This document shows positions 39,015-46,799 of a stretch of 64,000 bases of DNA, piece by piece (position 1 is the stretch's first letter; every line of letters starts with the position of its first letter). The notes beneath the pieces were generated by a model, which was given only the letters and a program-made list of their open reading frames with translations, was not told the origin of the DNA and searched no databases. The DNA comes from Microbulbifer sp. A4B17. GTDB lineage: Bacteria > Pseudomonadota > Gammaproteobacteria > Pseudomonadales > Cellvibrionaceae. Where the stretch lies: contig NZ_CP029064.1 of the NCBI RefSeq assembly GCF_003076275.1, forward strand, positions 3,824,001 through 3,888,000, written 5' to 3'. Position numbers and translations under genes: made by a program.

Positions 39015-39605
39015 ATGAACAACAAAAAGTTGACCCTGGGGAAATATCTACTGGCTGCCCTCGCGGCGACCACTTTGCTAGCGGGATGTAGCACCCTATT
39101 GGAGGCCACCCATGACGGCCCCATTCAGCAGGACCCTGGCGAGCGATCTTTTGGCACCTATATTGATGACCAACGCATCGAGACAGTGACCACAGTTAAT
39201 ATTAACAAGGCCCACCCGGACCTGAAAACCTCAAATATCAATATCAATTCTTTTAACGGTGTCGTTCTGCTCACCGGCCAGGTGCCCAGCCAGGAGCTGC
39301 GCTTATTAGCTGGGCGCACTGCGGAGCAGGTGCAGAATGTCCGCCAGGTCTACAACGAAATCCAGGTACGCGGTCAGGTCACCCTGCTGGCCAGCACCAG
39401 CGATACCTGGCTGACAACCAAAGTGAAAAGCAACCTGTTCGCCAATAAAGAAGTGGACAGTGGCCGTATCAAAGTCGTGACAGAGAATGGAGTAGTGTAT
39501 CTGATGGGACTGCTGACACCCGCCGAGGCAGAGCGAGCGGCAGAGGTAACCCGCTCAGTGGGCGGGGTACAGAAAGTTGTGAAAGCAGTGGAATACATCA
39601 ACTAA
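39015..39605 (+). CDS. dolP: Dual BON-domain outer-membrane lipoprotein DolP
   Basis: DolP (YraP) supports outer-membrane integrity and BAM function. The 196-residue protein has a signal peptide with lipobox LLAGC (Cys near 25). Two BON domains follow, about 50-118 (with FNGVVLLTGQVPSQ) and 125-195 (with ENGVVYLMGLLTPAEAE). It ends the lpoA operon and is followed by a strong terminator. Confidence 0.93.
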   Translation: MNNKKLTLGKYLLAALAATTLLAGCSTLLEATHDGPIQQDPGERSFGTYIDDQRIETVTTVNINKAHPDLKTSNININSFNGVVLLTGQVPSQELRLLAGRTAEQVQNVRQVYNEIQVRGQVTLLASTSDTWLTTKVKSNLFANKEVDSGRIKVVTENGVVYLMGLLTPAEAERAAEVTRSVGGVQKVVKAVEYIN

Positions 39606-39626
39606 CCTTTCCCGCACTTCGCAAAC

Positions 39627-39656
39627 AAAAACGGAGGCAACCGCCTCCGTTTTTTA
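39627..39656. terminator. Bidirectional terminator between dolP and thiolase
   Basis: ACGGAGGC (39631-39638) pairs with GCCTCCGT (39643-39650), flanked by an A-run and a T-run. It can serve both convergent genes. Confidence 0.9.
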
Positions 39657-39676
39657 TTGGCCATCAAACATGCAAT

Positions 39677-40867
39677 TTATACGCGCTCAATAGCAACCGC
39701 CGTGGCCTCACCACCCCCGATACAAAGGCTCGCCACGCCTTTCCTGGCATTGCGCTTCTCCATCGCCGCCAACAGGGTTACCAGGATCCGGGCACCACTG
39801 GCACCCAGCGGATGACCTAAGGCACAGGCACCGCCGTTAACATTAACCCTCTCCCAGGGCAAATCGAGTTCTCGCATAGCAGCCATAGTCACTACTGCAA
39901 ATGCCTCGTTAATCTCGAAAAGATCCACGTCCGCAGCTGACCAACCAGCATTTTCCAACAGCTTGTGCATAGCGCCGACCGGGGCTGTGGTAAACCACTC
40001 GGGCTCACGGGCAAACTGGGACTGACCTTTGAGCACCGCCAGAACTTTCAATCCACGCTTCTCAGCTTCGCTTCTGCGCATCAGCACCAGCGCTGCAGCA
40101 CCGTCGGAAATTGAGCTGGAATTCGCTGCAGTTACGGTGCCATCTTTACGAAATGCTGGCTTTAACTGAGGGATCTTATCCGGGCGGGCATTGCCTGGGG
40201 CCTCGTCAACGCTAACCTCAACCTCACCTTTGCGGGAGGCAATCGTGACTGAGGCAATTTCACGAGCAAAATCTCCACTTTCAATCGCAGCCTGGGCGCG
40301 CGCCAGGGATTCCAGGGCAAAAGCGTCTTGCTCCTCCCGGGTGAAATTGTACTTATCTGCGGTAGATTCAGCGAAAGTGCCCATCAGCTTGCCATCGGCA
40401 GCATTTTCAAGGCCATCCAGGAACATGGAGTCTTTGACCTCTCCGTGACCCAGACGCATACCAGAGCGAGCCTTGGCGAGCAGATAAGGCGCATTGCTCA
40501 TACTTTCCATACCACCAGCAACGATAACCTTACCCTCGCCCATAAGCAGGGCATCGCGGGCCATCATCACCGTCTTCATTCCGGAGCCACAGACCTTATT
40601 AACGGTGGTACAGGGAGTACCCACCGGGATTCCAGCCCCCAGAGATGCCTGGCGCGCCGGAGCCTGGCCAACGCCCGCCGGCAGCACACAACCCATAAGT
40701 ACTTCATCCACATCGGCAGGTGCCACACCCGCATCCTCCAGGGCTGCGCGAATTGCCGCTGCTCCCAACTGCGGGGCAGTAAGGGCTGAAAGGCTGCCCT
40801 GCATAGCGCCCATCGGCGTACGCGACATTCCGACAATCACCACGGGGTCCGAAGTTACATCACTCAT
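39677..40867 (-). CDS. Acetyl-CoA C-acetyltransferase (thiolase)
   Basis: A 396-residue thiolase that condenses or cleaves acetyl-CoA/acetoacetyl-CoA. The acyl-accepting Cys lies in NKVCGSGMK (near 90). The second site is NGGACALGHPLGASG (near 345-359) with the active His, and CIGGGEA (near 384) holds the base Cys. It stands alone on the minus strand between dolP and lemA, with no beta-oxidation or polyhydroxyalkanoate partner nearby. AtoB or PhaA roles cannot be separated from sequence alone. Confidence 0.9.
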   Translation of the reverse strand: MSDVTSDPVVIVGMSRTPMGAMQGSLSALTAPQLGAAAIRAALEDAGVAPADVDEVLMGCVLPAGVGQAPARQASLGAGIPVGTPCTTVNKVCGSGMKTVMMARDALLMGEGKVIVAGGMESMSNAPYLLAKARSGMRLGHGEVKDSMFLDGLENAADGKLMGTFAESTADKYNFTREEQDAFALESLARAQAAIESGDFAREIASVTIASRKGEVEVSVDEAPGNARPDKIPQLKPAFRKDGTVTAANSSSISDGAAALVLMRRSEAEKRGLKVLAVLKGQSQFAREPEWFTTAPVGAMHKLLENAGWSAADVDLFEINEAFAVVTMAAMRELDLPWERVNVNGGACALGHPLGASGARILVTLLAAMEKRNARKGVASLCIGGGEATAVAIERV

Positions 40868-41043
40868 TCTGGCTGCTCCAAGTTCTGTGCCGCCATCAAT
40901 GTAGTGGCGGCAATTGTTTTAATGTCGCCGCATTATAGCCGAAGCGCCACCCCGCTCCGCCAGAGGCGTGCGACGGATGCACAGTAGTATCAGCCTATCG
41001 TGTTACTATTTACGCCATTAACAGGGATATATAGGGAGGCGCC

Positions 41044-41640
41044 ATGGGGTCTACGGGACTTATTGTGTTGGTAACCATTGCCGCACTTTTGTTTTACATC
41101 ATCAGTATTTTCAACAAACTGGTTTCACTCAAAAACCACAGCGAAAACGCATTTGCGCAGATTGAAATACAGTTAAAGCGACGTCACGACCTCGTACCAA
41201 ATCTGGTAGAAAGTGCCAGGGCATACCTGAATCACGAGAGGGAAACCCTGGAAGCGGTTATCAGTGCGCGAAATACCGCGATTTCAGACCTCAAAACCGC
41301 CGCTAGAAACCCCACTAATGCCGCCGCAATCGATAAGCTCGGCCGCGCCGAGGGGTTTCTCAACAACGCATTAAGCCGCCTGAATATGGTGATTGAGGCC
41401 TACCCGGAACTGAAAGCCAACCAAACCCTCGCCGAACTCAGCGAGGAGCTAAACAGCACCGAAAACCGGGTGGCATTTGCCCGCCAGGCCTTTAACGACT
41501 GCGTCACCATTTACAACATCTACAAGCAGAGCTTCCCACCGGTATTCCTGGCCGGCTTATTCGGGCACAGGGCCAACGCCAAACTGCTTGAGTTTTCAGA
41601 CTCAGAAACCCTGCAAGTCGCCCCACAAATCGAGTTTTAA
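41044..41640 (+). CDS. LemA family protein
   Basis: The 198-residue protein has an N-terminal membrane helix (about 4-22) and a long helical bundle. The family stretch is EIQLKRRHDLVPNLVESAR (near 41-59), followed by NALSRLNMVIEAYPELKAN and ENRVAFARQAFNDCV. LemA function is not well settled; several family members pair with membrane proteases. GGGAGG lies 4 bases before the ATG. The M48 protease gene begins 3 bp after the stop, so the two surely form one transcript. Confidence 0.9.
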   Translation: MGSTGLIVLVTIAALLFYIISIFNKLVSLKNHSENAFAQIEIQLKRRHDLVPNLVESARAYLNHERETLEAVISARNTAISDLKTAARNPTNAAAIDKLGRAEGFLNNALSRLNMVIEAYPELKANQTLAELSEELNSTENRVAFARQAFNDCVTIYNIYKQSFPPVFLAGLFGHRANAKLLEFSDSETLQVAPQIEF

Positions 41641-41643
41641 ACC

Positions 41644-43551
41644 ATGAACTTCTATGTTCATCAGGATAAAGCCAAGCAAAGCAGTCGCTTACTGGTTTTC
41701 TTATTTAGTCTGGCGCTTATTACCCTGATTGCCCTGAGCACTCTGGCTACAGCTGCGATGGTATCACTATCCCGCGGCCAGCCCTTTCTCCCCTCGGAAG
41801 TTGTACAGGTTCTGGGCTGGGAAACCCTCGCACCAATAGCCTTTGCCATCGCCATCATTGTTGCCTTGGGCAGCCTGTACAAATTCCATCAGTTATCCCC
41901 CGGGGGGAAAGCTGTGGCCGAATCCCTTGGCGGACACAAACTCAATATTGCTGCGAGAAGTGACCGGGAAAAGCGCGCACTGAATATCGTAGAGGAAATG
42001 GCTATCGCAGCGGGTATCCCGGTGCCCGATGTCTATATCATCGAAGATGGAGCAATCAATGCATTTGCCGCAGGCCAAAACCCGACCGACGCTGTTATCG
42101 GTCTGACGCGAGGCTCATTAGAAAAACTCACACGAGAAGAGCTGCAAGGAGTTGTCGCCCACGAGTTCAGCCATATTCTGAACGGCGACATTCGCCTTAA
42201 CACCCAGATCACTGGACTCCTGCACGGAATCTTAATTATTGGGCTTTTGGGGCAACTTTTGGTCAGAAGTCCTGCGCCACACAAACGTGTAACCCCGTTA
42301 AGGTTCCCTCTACTGGGCCTTGGAATAATCCTGATCACCCTTGGCTATATCGGCACACTGACCGGTAACCTGATCAAGGCTGCGGTCAACCGGCAGCGAG
42401 AATTTCTTGCCGATGCCTCTGCAGTACAATTTACCCGCAACAACCTCGGCATTGCCAACGCACTGAAAAAGATCGGTGGCCACAGTTCAGGCTCGGAGCT
42501 AAGCAGCCCCAGCACCGCGGAGTTCAACCACATGCTTTTTGCAGTTGGGGTGAAACGTTCTTTGCTCAGCCTTTTTGCCACTCATCCTCCGCTAGCTGTG
42601 CGCATCAAGAGGCTGGAGCCCACCTGGAGTGGCCACTTCGCCAATTCAGAAAAACAGGCGTACAGTGAAATGCAGACTGCAATATCCCAAGATCCGAAAA
42701 ATGCGCAGCTAGCCATGGTTGCTCCTACGACTCCTTTTCAGGTCGCACTGGATGCGATCGACAACAGCATCACTAAACCAGATACACACCAAGTCGAATT
42801 TGGGCACCAGCTGCTGGAATCCATCCCGATCTTGATCCAACAGGCTGCACACGAACCCTTTACAGCCCGGGCGCTGGTTTACTTTCTTCTTTTACACAAG
42901 GAGAAAATCGAGAGAAACAAGCAGCTGCAGCTTTTGGAGAAAATTGCCCACCCCGCTGTTATCCGGGAGATGCAAAGACTTAAACCGCATATGGAGTCAA
43001 TGCCTGGCAGCGCCCGCCTCGTATTAATTGACCTGTGCATCCCTGCTCTGCGCGCCCTTGTTCCCCAACAGTATCAGGTTTTTAAGCGAAATCTGATTAA
43101 GCTTCTCCACAGCGATGGGAAAGTAGAAGTTTGGGAGTGGGCCCTTTATAGGGTTTTGATGCACGCACTCGACGGCGCTCCAGATCAACAGCGCCTTTCC
43201 TCCAACAAAAATGCCAATAAGGATGCGTCGCGATTTATCATTGCCGCTATAGCCCACGCGGGAAACAGCCAATATCTCCCAGCAAAGCGTGCTTATGAGA
43301 AGGGACTTACTGCTCTCGGCCTTGAAATAACCCCGCTACCCGGTATCGCTGATATCACCCTGCCGAGACTGGACAAAGCCATTGCCATCGCCAGCCTTAT
43401 TCCACCCCTGGAAAAACCTAACCTGCTGAAAGCGATAGTGACGACCTTAAATCACAACGGCGTTATTAAAGCGGAAGAAATCGAATTATTGAGAGCCGTC
43501 GCTGACAGCCTGGACTGCCCAATGCCTCCAATTATCAACAAGACTTACTAA
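41644..43551 (+). CDS. M48 family (HtpX-like) membrane metalloprotease with long C-terminal extension
   Basis: The 635-residue protein has membrane helices near 14-40, 60-80, 190-207 and 220-245. The zinc motif is HEFSH (173-177), with a third ligand Glu in REFLADASA (near 253), as in HtpX/Ste24-type enzymes facing the cytoplasm. Ordinary HtpX stops near residue 290-330. Here another 300 residues follow, ending in segments resembling TerB-like helical domains (LHSDGKVEVWEWALYRVL and NHNGVIKAEEIELLRAVAD). It is paired with LemA. Probable role is membrane-protein quality control, which is inference. Confidence 0.85.
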   Translation: MNFYVHQDKAKQSSRLLVFLFSLALITLIALSTLATAAMVSLSRGQPFLPSEVVQVLGWETLAPIAFAIAIIVALGSLYKFHQLSPGGKAVAESLGGHKLNIAARSDREKRALNIVEEMAIAAGIPVPDVYIIEDGAINAFAAGQNPTDAVIGLTRGSLEKLTREELQGVVAHEFSHILNGDIRLNTQITGLLHGILIIGLLGQLLVRSPAPHKRVTPLRFPLLGLGIILITLGYIGTLTGNLIKAAVNRQREFLADASAVQFTRNNLGIANALKKIGGHSSGSELSSPSTAEFNHMLFAVGVKRSLLSLFATHPPLAVRIKRLEPTWSGHFANSEKQAYSEMQTAISQDPKNAQLAMVAPTTPFQVALDAIDNSITKPDTHQVEFGHQLLESIPILIQQAAHEPFTARALVYFLLLHKEKIERNKQLQLLEKIAHPAVIREMQRLKPHMESMPGSARLVLIDLCIPALRALVPQQYQVFKRNLIKLLHSDGKVEVWEWALYRVLMHALDGAPDQQRLSSNKNANKDASRFIIAAIAHAGNSQYLPAKRAYEKGLTALGLEITPLPGIADITLPRLDKAIAIASLIPPLEKPNLLKAIVTTLNHNGVIKAEEIELLRAVADSLDCPMPPIINKTY

Positions 43552-43590
43552 TATCGATAGCGCCGACGCAGAGGACGGCGCTGCGAGCCA

Positions 43591-44214
43591 TCATGGAACA
43601 TGATGCTGATAAACCGGCCCAATACCCACGCTCCAAAGAATTACTGAGCCAATAAGCACCGTAACCATCATTACCAGCGCGACTGTCAATACAGCGCAAG
43701 CATATAGAAAAGCCCGATCCTTATTCATATTCATCAGGATCGGAATACCGGCAAAGACCAGGTAAATCGAATACATCCCAGCAATACCCACTGATGCCAT
43801 TGTCAGCCAGGGATGTGGATAAAGGACGACAATACTAGCCAGAAAAATTGGTGTAGTAATAAACACCGCAAGTGCCGTGCCCTCGTAGTGGCGTGTGGGT
43901 TCATCACCCTCAACACCGTAGGACCGCGCCATCCAGTTGATAAACTCACCGAGGCAATAGACGCCAACCAGCAACGCAAAATAGGTGACAACCGACAGAA
44001 CAGCCGCGCTCTCCGGCGTCAGCTTTGCAAGGTGCCCCCCAACCTGGAAACCCACTCGGGTCACACCAAAGTAACCGGCAACAGTAGGAATCAACGCTAA
44101 AAGCGGCACATGGGTTACGAACACTTCAAAAAATGAGTGTCGATCAGCGCGTATCGCCTCCCACTCTTTTTCGGGGTTGGTAAGAATACCTATTGTATGA
44201 CTGAGTAACCGCAC
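43591..44214 (-). CDS. YIP1 family integral membrane protein
   Basis: The 207-residue protein has five membrane helices between about 32 and 200. Its N-terminus (GILTNPEKEWEAIRAD) is typical of bacterial YIP1/DUF1282-type proteins. Function is unknown. It is convergent with the M48 gene (40 bp between stops) and lies downstream of the diguanylate cyclase gene on the same strand, about 110 bp away. Confidence 0.8.
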   Translation of the reverse strand: MRLLSHTIGILTNPEKEWEAIRADRHSFFEVFVTHVPLLALIPTVAGYFGVTRVGFQVGGHLAKLTPESAAVLSVVTYFALLVGVYCLGEFINWMARSYGVEGDEPTRHYEGTALAVFITTPIFLASIVVLYPHPWLTMASVGIAGMYSIYLVFAGIPILMNMNKDRAFLYACAVLTVALVMMVTVLIGSVILWSVGIGPVYQHHVP

Positions 44215-44321
44215 GCCAAATCTCCCTTTTAATACCCTGTTTTGCAGTATCGGTGGCGCGCAACAGATTGACCAATGCCAAAAGGGAATTAAGCGTCAGT
44301 TTCAAATTTACTTGATTTATA

Positions 44322-45509
44322 TCAGCTGTGAACAGACAGACAGTTTCGCCCATTTCTCTTTGCTTTATACAGCGCCTGGTCAGCCGCTTTGAGGATACCC
44401 TCAGGTTTCCTAAGCTTTTTACTGCGGTGGGCAACACCAATACTCACGGTAATTTTTAGAGGTTTTCCCCCACCCTTACCTCTCTGTGACACCCCTGTTG
44501 AGATACGCCCCGACGATCTCAGACGCAACGGATAGCATGCAATTTTTTCTCGCAACGCTTCCAGCTGGGCCTCTTTCGCCTTGCGATTTCGCCCCGGAAG
44601 ATAAATAACAAATTCCTCTCCTCCATAGCGAAACACAGTACCATTAGCATGACGGACGAGCTGGACAGCAACCATTTGCAAAGCCTGATCCCCCACTTGA
44701 TGGCCATAGCGATCATTCAATTTCTTAAAATAATCTATATCCACCATGGCGATACTGTAATTCCATGCAGGTGTCAGCATCTGATAGCGAAAAGCCCGCC
44801 TGGAATGAAGCCCTGTCAATTCATCGCGAAACGCCAACTCATAACTGGCTCCAAGTAGCGATGCAACCAATAATATTCCCGCTACAGACCCGGTAAATTC
44901 GAGGGGAAGCTCTATCCAAACACTAAACAGCAGCAAAAGTGTGCAACTAAAAAGACCCATTGCAGTGGGACCGGGATAGAGGAAAAGTAAGGCGAAGGCA
45001 CCAACTGCAGACACACTGCCAACGAGTTGCGGCAGCGAAAATGACTCGGGGGCAAATCTGGACAACCAGCCAGGTAAATTTTCGATAGGGAAAGCCAGTC
45101 TCAGGGGAGAGCAACAATCGTAGAGCAGGACAAAACCCACACCTTCAGCCAGTAAGAGCAGAGTCCATAGCACCCCAAAAATACTGAATACACTGCGGTC
45201 TCGGCTACAGGTAAATAGTACCAAATTAACCGCGACCAATGAGAGAAAAAGCGGAAGCTCCCTGGGTGAGCCGGGTAGAAGCTGAGAACTGGCCGCCATG
45301 TAAAGAGCCATAATAAGCAGCGCTGCAAGCACCACCCGGCTCGAGCGAAAACCAAAACCGAGCAACGCCGCCATCCCCAGCAGTAAAATTGGAAATTGTG
45401 GGCTGTATAAGGGGGTCAGATCGATCCAGGGAAGATACTGCGCAACGAGAAGCACCAGAAGCATCCCTGGCAGCCAGATAAAGCGCAGCCATTGAAGATA
45501 CGGCGGCAT
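44322..45509 (-). CDS. Membrane diguanylate cyclase (GGDEF)
   Basis: The 395-residue protein has about seven membrane segments (residues 10-220) and a C-terminal GGDEF domain. It should make cyclic di-GMP at the inner membrane. The active site reads RYGGEEF (GGEEF at 296-300), preceded by FRDELTGLHSRRAF and VDIDYFKKLNDRYGH, all as in active cyclases. The inhibitory RxxD site five residues before GGEEF is absent: that stretch reads HANG. A basic Gly/Lys-rich insertion lies between GGEEF and the final ISIGVA-like strand. The sensor part is not a recognised domain. Confidence 0.88.
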   Translation of the reverse strand: MPPYLQWLRFIWLPGMLLVLLVAQYLPWIDLTPLYSPQFPILLLGMAALLGFGFRSSRVVLAALLIMALYMAASSQLLPGSPRELPLFLSLVAVNLVLFTCSRDRSVFSIFGVLWTLLLLAEGVGFVLLYDCCSPLRLAFPIENLPGWLSRFAPESFSLPQLVGSVSAVGAFALLFLYPGPTAMGLFSCTLLLLFSVWIELPLEFTGSVAGILLVASLLGASYELAFRDELTGLHSRRAFRYQMLTPAWNYSIAMVDIDYFKKLNDRYGHQVGDQALQMVAVQLVRHANGTVFRYGGEEFVIYLPGRNRKAKEAQLEALREKIACYPLRLRSSGRISTGVSQRGKGGGKPLKITVSIGVAHRSKKLRKPEGILKAADQALYKAKRNGRNCLSVHS

Positions 45510-45589
45510 GAGATTTGCGGCAATAAAATATAACGCGCCATTATACAGACTTAGAGCAAGAGCATACCCGGAACTGGATCACAGAAAAA

Positions 45590-45632
45590 AAGGAAAGGGG
45601 GCTGGCAGGGCTACAGGGTTTCGCCCTGCCAG
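45590..45632 (-). terminator. Terminator of sspB
   Basis: CTGGCAGGGC and GCCCTGCCAG (45602-45611 and 45623-45632) form a perfect 10-bp stem. On the minus strand it is followed by CCCCCTTTCCTTTTTTT. Confidence 0.82.
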
Positions 45633-45644
45633 AGAAAGGGAACG

Positions 45645-46055
45645 TTATTTGACGACACGTAATGCCGGCTTTTTAACCGACTTTTTACCCAAACTGGTAG
45701 GCGGTGTAGGCTCTGGCGGCTCTGGAGTTTCCTCGGCCTCAAATACCATTCCCTGTCCATTTTCCCGCGCATAGATGCCGACCACAGACCCCACTGGAAC
45801 CTGAATATCCGTCGGCACACCGCCAAAACGAGCATTAAACCTGATGGCGTAGTTATCCATGGTCAGGCTGGCAACCGCTGACTCCGAGATATTCAGAACT
45901 ATCTGACCATCATCGTTTACATGCTGCTGCGGTACCAGAACACCAGGGAGGTGTGTATCAACCAGAATATATGGAGTGCACCGGTTATCGGTTATCCACT
46001 CGTAAAACGCCCGCAGAATGTAGGGACGATTGGATGTCATGGCCGGCTTGCTCAC
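45645..46055 (-). CDS. sspB: ClpXP protease specificity-enhancing factor SspB
   Basis: SspB binds ssrA-tagged peptides and delivers them to ClpXP. The 136-residue protein has RPYILRAFYEWITDN near the start and the SspB core IRFNARFGGVPTDIQVPV (near 71-88). A flexible acidic linker ends in LGKKSVKKPALRVVK, the ClpX-docking tail. GTG 46055 has GAGG eight bases upstream; ATG 46040 is the alternative. It starts 10 bp after sspA. Confidence 0.93.
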   Translation of the reverse strand: MSKPAMTSNRPYILRAFYEWITDNRCTPYILVDTHLPGVLVPQQHVNDDGQIVLNISESAVASLTMDNYAIRFNARFGGVPTDIQVPVGSVVGIYARENGQGMVFEAEETPEPPEPTPPTSLGKKSVKKPALRVVK

Positions 46056-46065
46056 CAGTATTCCC

Positions 46066-46692
46066 TCAACGCATTTCCCGTTCGTATTCGGTCAGACTCT
46101 GCTGGAACGCCTCACGGGCAAACAAGCGGTCCATATAATCCAGCAATGGTTTAACCTGCTTGGTTTTCGGAAGGCTGATCTCAAACTGCTCAAGGCGCCA
46201 CAACAGCGGAGCCATGCAGCAATCCACCAGAGAAAACTCTTCATTAAAGAAGTACGGCAGGTCGGTAAACATCGGTGCAATACCAACCAGGTTATCGCGT
46301 AACTCTTTACGAGCAGAGGCCGCGTCCTTACCGCCAGCAAGGATCTTGTCGACCAGGGGACACCAGTCGCGCTCGATACGATGCATAATCTGGCGGCTCT
46401 GTGCCCGGGCAACCGGATAAACCGGCAGCAGCGGCGGATGCGGGAAACGCTCGTCCAAGTACTCCATCATCACCTTGGTCTCAAACAGAACCAGATCGCG
46501 ATCTACCAAGGTTGGCAAGGAGTTGTAAGGGTTGAGGTCAGCGAGTTCAGCTGGTTTATCGTCGGCGTCCACATCAGTGATATCGACGGAAACCCCTTTC
46601 TCGGCAAGTACAATACGTACTCGATGGCTATAGTGGCTGCGACCATCAGAGAAGAAGGTCATCGAGGAGCGCTTGTTGGTAGGCACACCCAT
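46066..46692 (-). CDS. sspA: Stringent starvation protein A
   Basis: An RNA-polymerase-associated protein with a glutathione-transferase fold. In Escherichia coli SspA acts in stationary phase and acid tolerance. The 208 residues contain the thioredoxin-like half ([19 protein letters not shown] near 11-29) and the helical half ([19 protein letters not shown]). ATG 46692 is chosen over a TTG two codons earlier. petABC-sspA-sspB is the common gammaproteobacterial order. Confidence 0.93.
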   Translation of the reverse strand: MGVPTNKRSSMTFFSDGRSHYSHRVRIVLAEKGVSVDITDVDADDKPAELADLNPYNSLPTLVDRDLVLFETKVMMEYLDERFPHPPLLPVYPVARAQSRQIMHRIERDWCPLVDKILAGGKDAASARKELRDNLVGIAPMFTDLPYFFNEEFSLVDCCMAPLLWRLEQFEISLPKTKQVKPLLDYMDRLFAREAFQQSLTEYEREMR

Positions 46693-46711
46693 GTTCAAAC
46701 TACCTCAAACT

Positions 46712-46737
46712 TTAAGCCGGCTGGAGCCGGCCTTTTA
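46712..46737. terminator. GC-rich stem-loop between the bc1 gene and sspA
   Basis: GCCGGCT and AGCCGGC repeat around GG, giving a compact stem with TTTTATT on the plus-strand side and only TTAAAG on the minus side. It may be a weak terminator or processing site between petBC and sspA. Confidence 0.35.
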
Positions 46738-46799
46738 TTCAAAATATAAAAGGGCAGTGAGTAACCCCACCACCCATTAGAGACAAAATATCGACGGCC

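Noticed and set aside
43559..43582. Stem AGCGCCG...CGGCGCT between the M48 and YIP1 genes as a terminator
   Set aside because: The 7-bp stem is real but no T-run follows on either strand, so it is not listed as a terminator.
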